NCBI GenBank assembly: GCA_964537685.1
Contig: CAZICM010000032.1
Span: 1-64,000, forward strand
Length of the DNA: 64,000 nt
DNA from: CAZICM01 sp964537685
GTDB taxonomy: Bacteria; Myxococcota_A; Polyangia; Polyangiales; Polyangiaceae
Reading direction: 5' to 3'
The notes under the pieces are model-generated. The model had not been told where the DNA came from, made no database searches, and saw only the letters and a list, made by a program, of their open reading frames with translations. How positions within the stretch are numbered: the stretch's first letter is position 1; each line of letters starts with the position of its first letter. A program made the translations under genes and the position numbers. Below, one piece after another: positions 1 to 8,648 of this stretch.

Positions 1-2
1 TT

Positions 3-231
3 GGGAGTGTGCTGGGTGGGGCGGCGTTTATCCTGTCGATGGGGACTTTGTTTGCAGGGGATTCGTCGAACTTTGGATTTGATGAAGATGGGATTCCGCT
101 GAACCGGCGCGGAATGAAATATCCAAGAGTGGTTGATCCGAGGACGGGGAAGGTGATACCTTTTCCGGAGGGAGAGCTGCGAAAGGTTCCAAGGGATCGC
201 GGGATTCACGCACCTGTTTTGAATCTGCCCT
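3..231 (+). pseudogene. Truncated 3' remnant of a polymorphic-toxin-like protein
   Basis: The frame is open from the left edge of the window, so the gene starts outside it. The first ~70 residues read like a real protein, with the phrase YPRVVDPRTGKVIPFPEG followed by LRKVP. From memory, that phrase is typical of the linker just before the HNH nuclease domain of many Rhs-type or polymorphic toxins. The expected nuclease domain (conserved HH and N residues) does not follow. After about position 215 the frame turns into proline/serine-rich sequence lying antisense to the next gene, and the formal stop is only at 672-674. A stop codon in another frame lies at 220-222. I infer a gene that has lost its C-terminal domain and stop. 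The family assignment is tentative. Confidence 0.35.
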
Positions 232-1110
232 CTATGGCCCCACCATCTCCACCCTTGCCCCCTTTTTTAAATCCTGCTCCAGCGTCTCCCTCGACTTCTG
301 CACCCGCCCAGCCCGCATATCCGTCAAAATCGCTTCCTTCACCGACTCAAAGCTCAGCGCCTCGTTTTTTCTTGAATCCACCACCTGAATCAGCCAAAAA
401 CGCTCATTCGGCCCCCTCAAAATTCCACTCATCTCCCCCGCCTTCAATTCATACACCGTCTCCCGCCAAGGCTCGGGCACCTTGTAAAAAGGCAAATACC
501 CCAAATCCCAAGGCTTTTGCCCCTCCGGCAAATTGGGAAACAAATCCCGCGCCGCCTCCTCAAACGACTTCCCCCGCTCAATCGCACTCCTTACCTCCAC
601 AATCGCCGCCTCGCTCCGCCGCAGAATCTGAAGCACATGCACTTCTGTCCGAATTCTCGCCTCATTCTGCTTAAAATAAGCCAGCGCGTCCTCATCCCCA
701 ATCACCGAACGCCTTTCCCCCTCCCGCTTGAGCAACAACTCCGCAAGCTCCTGCCGCTCATACGCCTTCACCTGCGCCTCAAGCCTCGTCAACCCCTCCC
801 GGTACTTCTTGTCTCGATCCAACCCATTCTCCCGCGCCTTCTGCGCCAAAATCTCCTTCGTAATCAACTGCTCCAACACCGCTTTACGCCGCTCTTCCGA
901 GGGACCCGCCGCCTCGTGGCTATCGTTCTGAAGCTTCAACTCCACATCCAGCTCTGTAATGGGCACACCATTCACCCGTGCCAACACCTTCGCCTGGACC
1001 GAAGCACCGGCCGGCCCCGCCGACGACGAAGCCGGCCCCGAACCGGTGCCATTGTTTTGAGCGCAAGCCAAGAGCACAACGCTAAACAGCGCGCAAACAA
1101 GCTGTTTCAT
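232..1110 (-). CDS. PpiC/SurA-type peptidyl-prolyl isomerase lipoprotein
   Basis: This 292-residue protein starts with a lipoprotein signal peptide (lipobox LLAC, Cys at about residue 16), then a Gly/Ser/Ala linker. Residues ~40-130 resemble the SurA N-terminal chaperone region (VNGVPITELDVELKL). Residues ~155-265 resemble a parvulin rotamase domain (EVHVLQILRRSEA, and DLGYLPFYKVPEPW in the usual W-D-L-G position). It probably acts at the periplasmic face as a foldase for exported or outer-membrane proteins. It lies 54 bases downstream of the decaheme lipoprotein gene on the same strand, so the two may be cotranscribed and this chaperone may help that cytochrome fold. The family is clear; the client is inference. 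Confidence 0.85.
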   Translation of the reverse strand: MKQLVCALFSVVLLACAQNNGTGSGPASSSAGPAGASVQAKVLARVNGVPITELDVELKLQNDSHEAAGPSEERRKAVLEQLITKEILAQKARENGLDRDKKYREGLTRLEAQVKAYERQELAELLLKREGERRSVIGDEDALAYFKQNEARIRTEVHVLQILRRSEAAIVEVRSAIERGKSFEEAARDLFPNLPEGQKPWDLGYLPFYKVPEPWRETVYELKAGEMSGILRGPNERFWLIQVVDSRKNEALSFESVKEAILTDMRAGRVQKSRETLEQDLKKGARVEMVGP

Positions 1111-1164
1111 GATGGGATCTAATATGTAGGAGAAATATTGGGGAATGTCACGAACTTTAGAGGC

Positions 1165-3885
1165 TCAGTGACAGGTCATGCAAGACTCTTCCTCATCGCC
1201 GCTCCAAGGATCGGCCGGCGTCGGATCATAAGTCTGAATCTTCATATGCGCCCTCGACGCATCCGAATCATGACAACCCCAGCAAGGAAGCCTCGATGCC
1301 TCCGTCTTCCAGCTTCCGCTCGTCTTCTCATTGTGACACGACTCGCAATTGCGGATATCTTGGGGGAATGTAATATCCCAAAAACGCCCCGCCACAGGAT
1401 CGCCGCCGCCATAGGCCACCGTGGCAATCGGATAGCTCAAATTTGCCCCATTGTGAATCGCATGAATACGCTTCCCAATTGGATGACCACCCGACCATTG
1501 ACCCGAAGCCGTCTGCGTCTGGTAATCGTGACAAGCACCGCATTGATCGATCGACAAATCGTCCAAAATCTTATAATGCCGCGCAAAATCCAGCACCAAA
1601 CCCCGCCCGTCCGCGGCCTGGTGACATGAATTGCAATTCCTCGTCGGGGGCATTTCTTCCGTCGCCGTCCCCACCTGGAAGCTTACCTTGGCCACCGAAG
1701 GCGTCTTATAATCCGTCGCGCTCTTCCTGCCCCTATCGCTGATTTCCACACTGGCGATATATGTACCCGGCCGAAGATCATCCACCGGATCCAGCGTATA
1801 GGTGATTTTATTGGGGAACCACTGCACCTTTGGATCGTTATTCGCGGGATTCTGCTGCTTGGCAATCGACACGCTCGGCGTCGACCCGCCAATCACCTTC
1901 ACCGCCGTATCTCCACCAAAGGCCGCCGTCGTCACCGCGCCCGCCCCAAGCTGCACCGCATACAACTCACCCAGATTCCGGCTCCGAACCGAAAGCTTGC
2001 CATCCGGCTCCAAATAAGCAATCCCCCGGAGCTTAAAGTTATTGTTTGCATTGAGCCAGGTCACCATCTCCGCGGGCGTCGCCGCCGCCGTGCTCGAGAA
2101 CGAACCGGCCGACACAGGCACGCTTACCCGTCCAGGCAACACCGTCCCTCCATTTTTGGCCAGATAAATATCCTTGCCGCCATCGAACACAAAATCCAGC
2201 GTCGCACCCGCCGCGCTGATATCAAAAGGCCCCGCGCTTGTGCTTGTAATCCGCGCCCTTGCCCTCGTCGTCAGCACAGGATTGCGATCGCCCCTAGGAC
2301 CATGAACAAATAAATACGAAGCAGGGAAAAGACCATCCTTGGCGGGACAGGGAGCACTGATACACCCCTCGGCCGTACCCGAAGTCTCCGCCGTCACCGT
2401 ATTGTGATCGATCACCACCCCACCATTTTCCATATCCTTGATCACCACCGTCACCACCGGGCTCTCCCCCGGAACGAAATGCGTTCCATTTGCGGGAGCC
2501 GACACCGACAGCGTGATATTAAACTCAGGAATATTGCGGATATCCTTGGTGGTCCAATCATGGGCTTCTATTACCGACTTACCCACCGCCTGACCGCTGG
2601 GCTTATGACAGATCGAACAATTGGCATCATCCGCCTGCTGACCGCCCGCATGGTTTACGCCCGTCGCAAAGTCCACATCATTGTGACAAGACCCACAGGC
2701 CACGCGCGAAGGCTTGTTCTTCCACACATCCACATCGGCGCCCGAGCCCTCGTGACACTTCTGACAATTGCCCAGCACCGCGGGAAAGTCAGACTTCCAC
2801 CACTCATGCTTGGCATTCTGAAAGCCCCAAATCGCATACTGCCCATTGTCCGCCGACTCATCGGCCGGCGTCGCCGGATTATCCCACACAATCCCATCGG
2901 CTCCAGGAATCGTCGCCAACTCGCCGCCCGCGTGAATCTTATGAATCATCACCTGAAAATCGATGGTCTCCCCACCATGAGGATCCGTACTTCCGGGGGC
3001 GTGGCATGTCACACAATTTTCAACACTTAACCTATCGCCTCCATGGGCCTTAAATTCTGGCCCATGACAATTCTTGCAAGCGGAAGTCTGAATGATATCG
3101 CGGTGCTCCGTCCCTGCCAGCGGACTTCCATCGGGCACAAAATCAAAATTTGCATCCGCGGTTGGACCCGAGCTTCCCCCGATCATAATCGACACCCGGT
3201 GACGCAAACCCTGCTCATAATCCACGGTCGCGCCGCTCACCGGCATCTTGGCCATGCTCAAATTCGTCGCAAACACATACGAATACGTCCCATCCCCATT
3301 ATCCGTCAGCGTACCATTATTCTCCCTATACCCCTGATCCGCCGCCGTTCCATCTGGATTGGGCCAATCCCCCATTGCAGAATTGCTTACGGTTTGAGCG
3401 CGATAGATATAGGGCACCCACTTATTAAACGACTCCCCCGCCGAAGGAGGAACCAGCTTGGCGATAGAAGCACTAATCGCCGTGATTCCCGTCACAGCAT
3501 TCCCATCCTGATCGGCCACGGAAAAATCCACGGACACCGACCCATTTGCATCGGCCTTTGCGGAACTAATGGTTGCCACCGCGCGGAACCTACCGCTCTC
3601 GCTCATTGCCTGGGCCTCGAGGGCATCCCGGCCATGAAACAGCAAGAGCTCGACATTCCCGCCGTTTGTACCATCCGTACCATTGGTACCATCCGTACCA
3701 TTGTTGCCATTGGTACCATCGGTACCATTATTACCATTGGCACCATTTGTCCCGTCGGCGCCATTGGTACCATCGGCACCATTACGGCCGGTGGGGCCGG
3801 CGGGGCCGACGGGGCCCTCACAGCCCAACCAAGCGATCGCGCTACCGAGAAAGAGCGCGACAAAGCGTGAAGGAACGCGCAGCAT
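1165..3885 (-). CDS. OmcA/MtrC-like decaheme c-type cytochrome lipoprotein
   Basis: The protein has ~906 residues and exactly ten CxxCH haem-binding motifs: CKNCH, CVTCH, CQKCH, CGSCH, CSICH, CNSCH, CGACH, CESCH, CWGCH and a last CMTCH that forms the extreme C-terminus. Five lie in each half, as in outer-surface OmcA/MtrC cytochromes, separated by beta-rich domains. A longer open frame begins at 3978, but I chose the ATG at 3885. It has a GGGAG ribosome site 8 bases upstream and is followed at once by a lipoprotein signal (AWLGC, Cys22). Directly after the lipobox come 17 Gly-X-Y triplets, a collagen-like stalk. Known relatives move electrons across the cell surface to metals or other acceptors. 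No MtrA- or MtrB-like partner is visible in the window. Confidence 0.92.
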   Translation of the reverse strand: MLRVPSRFVALFLGSAIAWLGCEGPVGPAGPTGRNGADGTNGADGTNGANGNNGTDGTNGNNGTDGTNGTDGTNGGNVELLLFHGRDALEAQAMSESGRFRAVATISSAKADANGSVSVDFSVADQDGNAVTGITAISASIAKLVPPSAGESFNKWVPYIYRAQTVSNSAMGDWPNPDGTAADQGYRENNGTLTDNGDGTYSYVFATNLSMAKMPVSGATVDYEQGLRHRVSIMIGGSSGPTADANFDFVPDGSPLAGTEHRDIIQTSACKNCHGPEFKAHGGDRLSVENCVTCHAPGSTDPHGGETIDFQVMIHKIHAGGELATIPGADGIVWDNPATPADESADNGQYAIWGFQNAKHEWWKSDFPAVLGNCQKCHEGSGADVDVWKNKPSRVACGSCHNDVDFATGVNHAGGQQADDANCSICHKPSGQAVGKSVIEAHDWTTKDIRNIPEFNITLSVSAPANGTHFVPGESPVVTVVIKDMENGGVVIDHNTVTAETSGTAEGCISAPCPAKDGLFPASYLFVHGPRGDRNPVLTTRARARITSTSAGPFDISAAGATLDFVFDGGKDIYLAKNGGTVLPGRVSVPVSAGSFSSTAAATPAEMVTWLNANNNFKLRGIAYLEPDGKLSVRSRNLGELYAVQLGAGAVTTAAFGGDTAVKVIGGSTPSVSIAKQQNPANNDPKVQWFPNKITYTLDPVDDLRPGTYIASVEISDRGRKSATDYKTPSVAKVSFQVGTATEEMPPTRNCNSCHQAADGRGLVLDFARHYKILDDLSIDQCGACHDYQTQTASGQWSGGHPIGKRIHAIHNGANLSYPIATVAYGGGDPVAGRFWDITFPQDIRNCESCHNEKTSGSWKTEASRLPCWGCHDSDASRAHMKIQTYDPTPADPWSGDEEESCMTCH
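3661..3816 (-). repeat. Collagen-like Gly-X-Y repeat in the decaheme cytochrome
   Basis: Seventeen consecutive Gly-X-Y triplets, mostly GTN, GTD, GAN and GAD, fill residues ~24-75 right after the lipidated cysteine. At DNA level this is an imperfect 9-base repeat around GGTACCATC. Such tracts can form trimeric stalks and often vary in length by slippage. Confidence 0.9.
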
Positions 3886-4276
3886 AACGAATCTCCCAAG
3901 ATTGTGGCAGGCGACGCCACCATGAGAAAGGGCGCGGAGCCAAGGCCGCGCTCGAAGACGCATCAGAGGCGAAGACAATTCGCCGCGTTGGGACTCGCAA
4001 GAATGATGCCCGTGGGGCAGGGGAGGGGGCTTGGGGGCGGTAAAGGGAAAGGGAATTGAAAAGGGCTAAAAAGAGGGTGAAATCGCGGTGGTGGACAGTG
4101 TGGAGGGGAGGGGAGGGCGATGAATTTGCGGGGGGAGGCGCAAGGGTTGCGCGGCGGAAGCGGCGGAAGCGGCGGAAAACAGCGTGAAAATAGGCTTTTA
4201 GAATGCTTGTTTTGAGCGTAGGGCGAGGTCTTTTCGATGCCCTTTGAGCCTGTTTAAAGTTCCCGACCTGGGATAG
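3886..4276. other. 391-base intergenic region with a 9-base triplicate and a palindromic motif
   Basis: No gene was found here. The part next to 3885 should hold the promoter of the cytochrome operon, but no convincing -35/-10 pair was seen. Three perfect tandem copies of GCGGCGGAA lie at 4151-4177. At 4243-4258 the sequence TTTGAGCCTGTTTAAA closely matches the core of the 42-base repeat array at 55.6-56.0 kb. Confidence 0.6.
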
Positions 4277-4561
4277 CTATTTCATCCAATAATCTGGCTT
4301 TCTATGCTGATGAGCAACCGCGAGCACAAGGATATGATCGTTCTCAATTGAATAAAGCAATTTATAGGGGAACTTATGGAGGAGGCATTTTCTAATCTCA
4401 CCCCGCTCTACCGACCATGCTTTGGGGTATGCGGCAATCCTCATTGCAGCTTTTTTTACTTCTTGTTTGAATCGGCGCCCAAGCGAAGCATATTCGAGCT
4501 CATAATAGTTCGCCGCATCGATCAATTCTTGTTTTGCAATCGCAGAGAACACCACCCTCAT
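4277..4561 (-). CDS. RelE/ParE-superfamily toxin of a type II toxin-antitoxin pair
   Basis: This 94-residue protein has the usual ParE-like layout: an N-terminal strand (VVFSAIAKQEL), two helices containing YYELEYASLGRRF, and a C-terminal sheet with CLLHKFPYKLLYSIE then AVAHQHRKPDYW. The arginine and the HxHRKPxYW-type ending are typical of the ParE branch paired with addiction-module-component antitoxins. It overlaps the antitoxin gene by 4 bases (ATGA), so translation is probably coupled with the antitoxin made first. Toxins of this superfamily act on gyrase or on ribosome-bound mRNA; the target here cannot be told. The gene looks intact, unlike its degraded relative at 8645-8840. Confidence 0.9.
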   Translation of the reverse strand: MRVVFSAIAKQELIDAANYYELEYASLGRRFKQEVKKAAMRIAAYPKAWSVERGEIRKCLLHKFPYKLLYSIENDHILVLAVAHQHRKPDYWMK

Positions 4562-4767
4562 GGGTCATCCCCAAACACATCCTCCATGGCGATTCCCGAG
4601 AGCTTCCCCTCCCGGTAGGCTTGAAGCCTTCTCTCAGCCTCTTCGGCCCAGACGGCATCCAAGTGCTTATCCGGCTCGTCCAAACTGTTAAGCAGTCCCT
4701 CGACGATAACGAATTTTTCTTCGGCTTTAAGTTGTAGGGCTTGCTCAAGAATTTCTTTGCTTCTCAT
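4558..4767 (-). CDS. Addiction module component antitoxin
   Basis: This 69-residue protein matches the putative addiction module component family: an N-terminal helix (ILEQALQLKAEEKFVIVEGLL), the phrase SLDEPDK, then AVWAEEAERRLQAYREGK and a short acidic tail (GDDP). It is the antitoxin partner of the downstream ParE-like toxin and probably binds it through the C-terminal half. Its start at 4767 also overlaps the tail of the out-of-frame extension of the broken gene upstream. It is clearly related in layout to the orphan antitoxin at 8412-8648. Confidence 0.9.
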   Translation of the reverse strand: MRSKEILEQALQLKAEEKFVIVEGLLNSLDEPDKHLDAVWAEEAERRLQAYREGKLSGIAMEDVFGDDP

Positions 4768-5269
4768 TTCAATTCACCAGTGCGGGTTAAGCGGCCTGTG
4801 TCGTGCGAGTGAATGGGCTTGTTCAAAGGGGTGATTTTGTTTCTCGTCCATTGAAAATCGGGGTGCGCGGTGAAACGAATAAAAGCATGGGTTTTTGGGG
4901 ATGACAAGGGAATTTTTGGGGAGGATTTCTCGGTGGATGCAGCGAGCCCGGGCGTGGGGTGATCGATCGAATGCTTGACCTTATGGGGGCCGGGCAAACT
5001 TGAAACATCGTATCCGCGTTGTTTGAGCAGCCCGCGGCTTTGGATCGGACCAAGAGGCTCCGCAAATACTCATTCATGAGTCCCTGCAGCGTATTTATTT
5101 CCGGTTCTGAAAGCGCACCCGCTTGACGCCTAAGATGGAGCGCTTCAAGATTGGCGGCTCGATCCGGGGGCATACATGTTCGAGCGGCACGCCATAATGA
5201 CTCATCGTCGAGTAGATGAAGCGCATCGATGGCATCGGCCAAATCGGGGGGCAGGGCATGGGCGCTCAT
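4764..5269 (-). pseudogene. Frameshifted small hypothetical gene (LLKQRGYDV family)
   Basis: The first ~80 residues from the ATG at 5269 resemble a small family of ~85-95-residue proteins, recalled from memory, with the pattern DDESLWRAAR, then LSEPEINTLQGLMNEYLR and LLVRSKAAG. The expected ending, LLKQRGYDVSSL, is present but in another frame, beginning at 5030. One base appears to be missing near 5030-5031. In the original frame the protein continues as unrelated residues to a stop at 4823; in the restored frame there is no stop until 4764. I therefore call it a frameshifted gene or a sequencing error. Relatives often sit next to a toxin or HNH gene; none follows here. Confidence 0.65.
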
Positions 5270-5332
5270 GATTTTCGTGTATATGCGGTGTTGGAGGATT
5301 GTGCAAGGGGCTTTTTTATGTGGAGTGAACGT

Positions 5333-8269
5333 TTATGAGGTCTTTTTGATGCGCTCGCGGACGATGCGGATGCCTTCGAAAGGTGGGATTTTGCCTTCGA
5401 GGCGAGCGGCGGTAAGCTTGAGCCAATGGTGGCCAGCAATTAATGTGGCGCTCTGTTCGGGAGTATACTGGGCGTGTTTGCGCGGTTCGAATGAATGGCC
5501 ATTGCCGTAAAGCCAGGTATATTCAATGAGGCGAGCTGTGTAATGAAGAAGTGCTATTCTTCGGTCTTTCACGCTCTGCGCCTGAATCAACTTCAAAATG
5601 TTTTCAATTAGGCGAGCGGCCCTTCTGTTTGGATTTTGCCGATCTTCAGCGATAACTCCTGCCCTGATGGTGGCGTATGTATAATCGCGGCGCTGAAAGG
5701 CAGTCATTAGCTCATCGTCGAGGTGTACAAGTGTCACGAGGTCGCGAGCGGTGACGAGGGTGCGCTGCGGTATTGGAAGGAATGTATCAGAGTAAAAGTG
5801 TTGGTCTGTATCAGTTTTGCGATGGGTTTTGCTATCCCTGAGAAAAAATTTGGAGGCGGCATTCAGGGCATTAGTAAAATCTTTGATGACTTTCTCAATA
5901 TGGGAGAAGTCCTTCGCCCGCGTACGGGCAATATCGAAGACTCTCATCGTCTGGAGATCAAAATTGAAATCAAAGGTTGATCTTTGGCATGGTGGTAAGA
6001 GTGAGTGGGCGGGAAGGTCGGAATCGTTTTGAATGGGAGGCCGATATAAATTTTCAGGTTCCGATGGGAACGTAAAAAATCCGTCGATATTCCCCGTGTT
6101 ATTGCACCATACCACCATGCGCCTCTTGGTTTTGAGTGGGCTTGCGATGACTTCAGCTTGTGTTGGAGGACGGTAGCGATAAAACTTGTGTCCATCCGTG
6201 TCATTTAGCCATTCAAAGAACGCATGCACATCCTCGGGCCTCACTCCAGTGACCGGGAACTCGCTGTGGTTCCTGGGGAATTCCATATCATCCCAGTGGT
6301 CTGGTTGCCTGTAGATCCCTTTCTGACGTTGATCGTCGATAAACATTTGATACTCCGCCATGGATAGATATTCATCATCAATGGTTGAGCCAACTTTGAG
6401 GGATTGTAGCCCCCGGATGCGGGTTATGAGTTTGGCCTCTGCTGCTAACCGCCTTAGCTCTGGATCTTTTGATTCTAAATCGTTTCGTAGCTTCTCCTCC
6501 GCGATTGCTCTTGTGCCAGGCTCCACACTTCTTGCCATACTTAAGCACTCATGCATCAACGCTCTTGCGGGGAGATCATTTGCGTCCGAACATGCCTGCA
6601 CCAACTCAGTGGCGTCCGTCATTGCCGCATAAAGCTTTAATGTTTCATGCCACCAAGGTTCGGAAACAACTTTTTCAAAGTCTAGCTTCCCTGGTTTTGC
6701 ATGGTAATAGGCAGCGCTTAAATACTCCTGAAATGACAGATGCGCAAATGCCCAATGCCCATTCTCCCGCTCCAGGAATAATCCGCTTGACTTCTCGAGC
6801 ATTGGCAAAAACTCCTCTCTTTGATCCCTCGGATAGCCCACGCTGGCCAAATGTATGACAATAGCGTCCAGTACCTCATCATGGCTCAACTCTCGCTTGC
6901 CCATTTTCATCATCTGGGCTGCCAACGGTTCGAGCACGGCCCTCAACTGCGGCATCGAAAGGGGGGCCTTTAATCCCTTGGCGGTATTCCAATGTCCTAG
7001 CATAACATTGCAGATTTCCGAGTACAGCTCCACTCGGCGTTCTGGAATTACATTGCGTGCGCTGTGAACAGCGGCAATCATTGTCAACAACAATGGATTG
7101 CATGTCAGTTCAAAGACTTGTTGGAGTCTGTATAAGCGTTCTAGCAAATCTTCGGCACTTTCGTGTGCCTTTAGTCTGACGCCTTCATCTACAAGGCCCG
7201 CCTTGCGCATCGTCTCGTGAGCCAAGTACCAGCTATGAATAAAGTTCTTCACTTGTTCGAGGTTAAAAGCTTGCACCTCCAAGACATCAACTCTCGAGAG
7301 CGGTGCTTCCTTGTATCCGCCTGGCCGGGCCGTGATTACAAATGGTGAACGCGGATATGTTCGGATTTGTTCATCTACCCAACTGGCGACGGCTTTTCGA
7401 TGCTCTTTGTCAGCTACTTCATCCAGACCATCTAAGAGAACGATGCACTTGCCATTCGCTAAATGGTCCTCAAACCACTCTTTGGGGAGAACTGGCATGG
7501 TGGCAATTCTTCCAAAGCGTTTGCCGAAATAAGTCTGCGCCAACGCACCCAACACAGGCTTTTCATTGATTATCGTTTCCACATGAGAACGCAAAAACAA
7601 CATCAATGGTAGGTAATTCCTTAACTTATGTTTGCGCTGTCGATTTTTTGCAAATGTTAGTGCCACGTTTTGCAGAAGCGTGGTCTTTCCGCTTCCAGGC
7701 GCCCCTAAAACTGCAAGTCCTACGCCCTTTCGCTCCGCAACATAGCGAATAAAAGTCCAAATTTGTCTGCTATCCGGAGTAGATGGTTTTGCTAGTGGAT
7801 GCGGACTGATGTTTTTCGTATGGTTAGGCGATATTTTCAACTCGATAAAGACATGTTCCACTTCTAATGTGTATGAACCTTGCTCTTTGAGGCCACGAAA
7901 GTTCAGATCCCTGTGTTCAAACACCACTTGCTCCAAATAGCGCCGCCGAAACCGGCTCTTGACCTTCGAAACAAACTCGCCTAGCGCAAAATACCGCGCC
8001 CTTACGCCTTCGGCCAATCCCTCCACCACCTCTGGCTCAAGCCTCTTCCACACCTTCGCCAGAACCCCCGCCGCAAAGACCACGACCTGCCATCCTGCTC
8101 CGATTCCGGCCGCTTCCAGCGGATGCGCCTTGACCCAATCCACAACCCCAGTTGGCCCTCCCGCCGCTGCAATCGAAGCTCCAACAATTAGAATCTGTGC
8201 AGCCAGCCACAAGAGCCCCACAACCCACATCTGCAACCTGTTCGGCGAAATGCTCGCAGTCTCGTTCAT
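5333..8269 (-). CDS. Membrane-anchored NACHT NTPase with C-terminal FGE-like remnant
   Basis: The protein has ~978 residues. Two hydrophobic segments (about 14-38 and 54-72) suggest membrane anchoring. A NACHT domain follows: Walker A GAPGSGKTT at ~189-197, Walker B IVLLDGLDEVAD at ~276-286, an ITARPGG sensor-like motif, and the late signature FAHLSFQEYLSAAYY near 530. Helical repeats follow. A segment near 640-715 resembles the start of a formylglycine-generating-enzyme/SUMF1 domain (EYQMFIDD, FPVTGVRPEDVHAFFEWLND, YRPPTQAE), then becomes unrecognisable. Bacterial NACHT proteins are established anti-phage STAND-type sensors, so a defence role is likely but inferred. I chose the ATG at 8269, with GGGAG upstream, over a GTG at 8296. 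It is flanked by toxin-antitoxin genes. Confidence 0.85.
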   Translation of the reverse strand: MNETASISPNRLQMWVVGLLWLAAQILIVGASIAAAGGPTGVVDWVKAHPLEAAGIGAGWQVVVFAAGVLAKVWKRLEPEVVEGLAEGVRARYFALGEFVSKVKSRFRRRYLEQVVFEHRDLNFRGLKEQGSYTLEVEHVFIELKISPNHTKNISPHPLAKPSTPDSRQIWTFIRYVAERKGVGLAVLGAPGSGKTTLLQNVALTFAKNRQRKHKLRNYLPLMLFLRSHVETIINEKPVLGALAQTYFGKRFGRIATMPVLPKEWFEDHLANGKCIVLLDGLDEVADKEHRKAVASWVDEQIRTYPRSPFVITARPGGYKEAPLSRVDVLEVQAFNLEQVKNFIHSWYLAHETMRKAGLVDEGVRLKAHESAEDLLERLYRLQQVFELTCNPLLLTMIAAVHSARNVIPERRVELYSEICNVMLGHWNTAKGLKAPLSMPQLRAVLEPLAAQMMKMGKRELSHDEVLDAIVIHLASVGYPRDQREEFLPMLEKSSGLFLERENGHWAFAHLSFQEYLSAAYYHAKPGKLDFEKVVSEPWWHETLKLYAAMTDATELVQACSDANDLPARALMHECLSMARSVEPGTRAIAEEKLRNDLESKDPELRRLAAEAKLITRIRGLQSLKVGSTIDDEYLSMAEYQMFIDDQRQKGIYRQPDHWDDMEFPRNHSEFPVTGVRPEDVHAFFEWLNDTDGHKFYRYRPPTQAEVIASPLKTKRRMVVWCNNTGNIDGFFTFPSEPENLYRPPIQNDSDLPAHSLLPPCQRSTFDFNFDLQTMRVFDIARTRAKDFSHIEKVIKDFTNALNAASKFFLRDSKTHRKTDTDQHFYSDTFLPIPQRTLVTARDLVTLVHLDDELMTAFQRRDYTYATIRAGVIAEDRQNPNRRAARLIENILKLIQAQSVKDRRIALLHYTARLIEYTWLYGNGHSFEPRKHAQYTPEQSATLIAGHHWLKLTAARLEGKIPPFEGIRIVRERIKKTS

Positions 8270-8411
8270 ATCCCCAACTCCCGCCCCATTCTCCACGCTT
8301 CCGGCACCCTGGGCAACAAAAAAACATCGGCACGCTTCAACACCCGCCCAAAAAACAAAACATTTCCCGTTGACGCCTCAAACAAAACATGCCAAAACCT
8401 AAACATCAACG

Positions 8412-8648
8412 ATGTCAACCAGAACCGTGCTCGCCCAAGCTCTACAACTCCCCCCCAGCGAACGCGCCGACATCGCAAAACACCTCATCGCAAGCCTCGA
8501 CGCTCCCGCCGACGATAATACCGAATCCGCTTGGCTCGCAGAAGTCGAACGGCGCCTCCAAGATAACCACAATAACCCCGATGCCTTCAGTTCTTGGCAA
8601 GCCTCCCGCGCCCGTATCGCCGAGCGCCTCCGCGCCAAATATAAATGA
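8412..8648 (+). CDS. Orphan addiction module component antitoxin
   Basis: This 78-residue protein follows the same plan as the antitoxin at 4558-4767: QALQLPPSERADIAKHLI, then SLDAPADD, then ESAWLAEVERRLQ. It differs by a longer basic C-terminus (ARIAERLRAKYK). Its stop overlaps by 4 bases the ATG of the ParE-type toxin gene that follows, the normal arrangement of these pairs. That toxin is internally deleted, so the antitoxin is now an orphan. It might still neutralise related toxins or be decaying. It is transcribed away from the NACHT gene, with a 142-base divergent gap that should hold both promoters; none was clear. Confidence 0.88.
   Translation: MSTRTVLAQALQLPPSERADIAKHLIASLDAPADDNTESAWLAEVERRLQDNHNNPDAFSSWQASRARIAERLRAKYK

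Noticed and set aside
3043..3870. Plus-strand open frame with Ile/Gly/Thr repeats
   Set aside because: It lies opposite the collagen-like repeat and haem domains of the cytochrome; composition is that of an antisense shadow.
5229..5510. Plus-strand open frame across the start of the frameshifted gene
   Set aside because: No ribosome site, overlaps the NACHT gene end antisense, no family resemblance.
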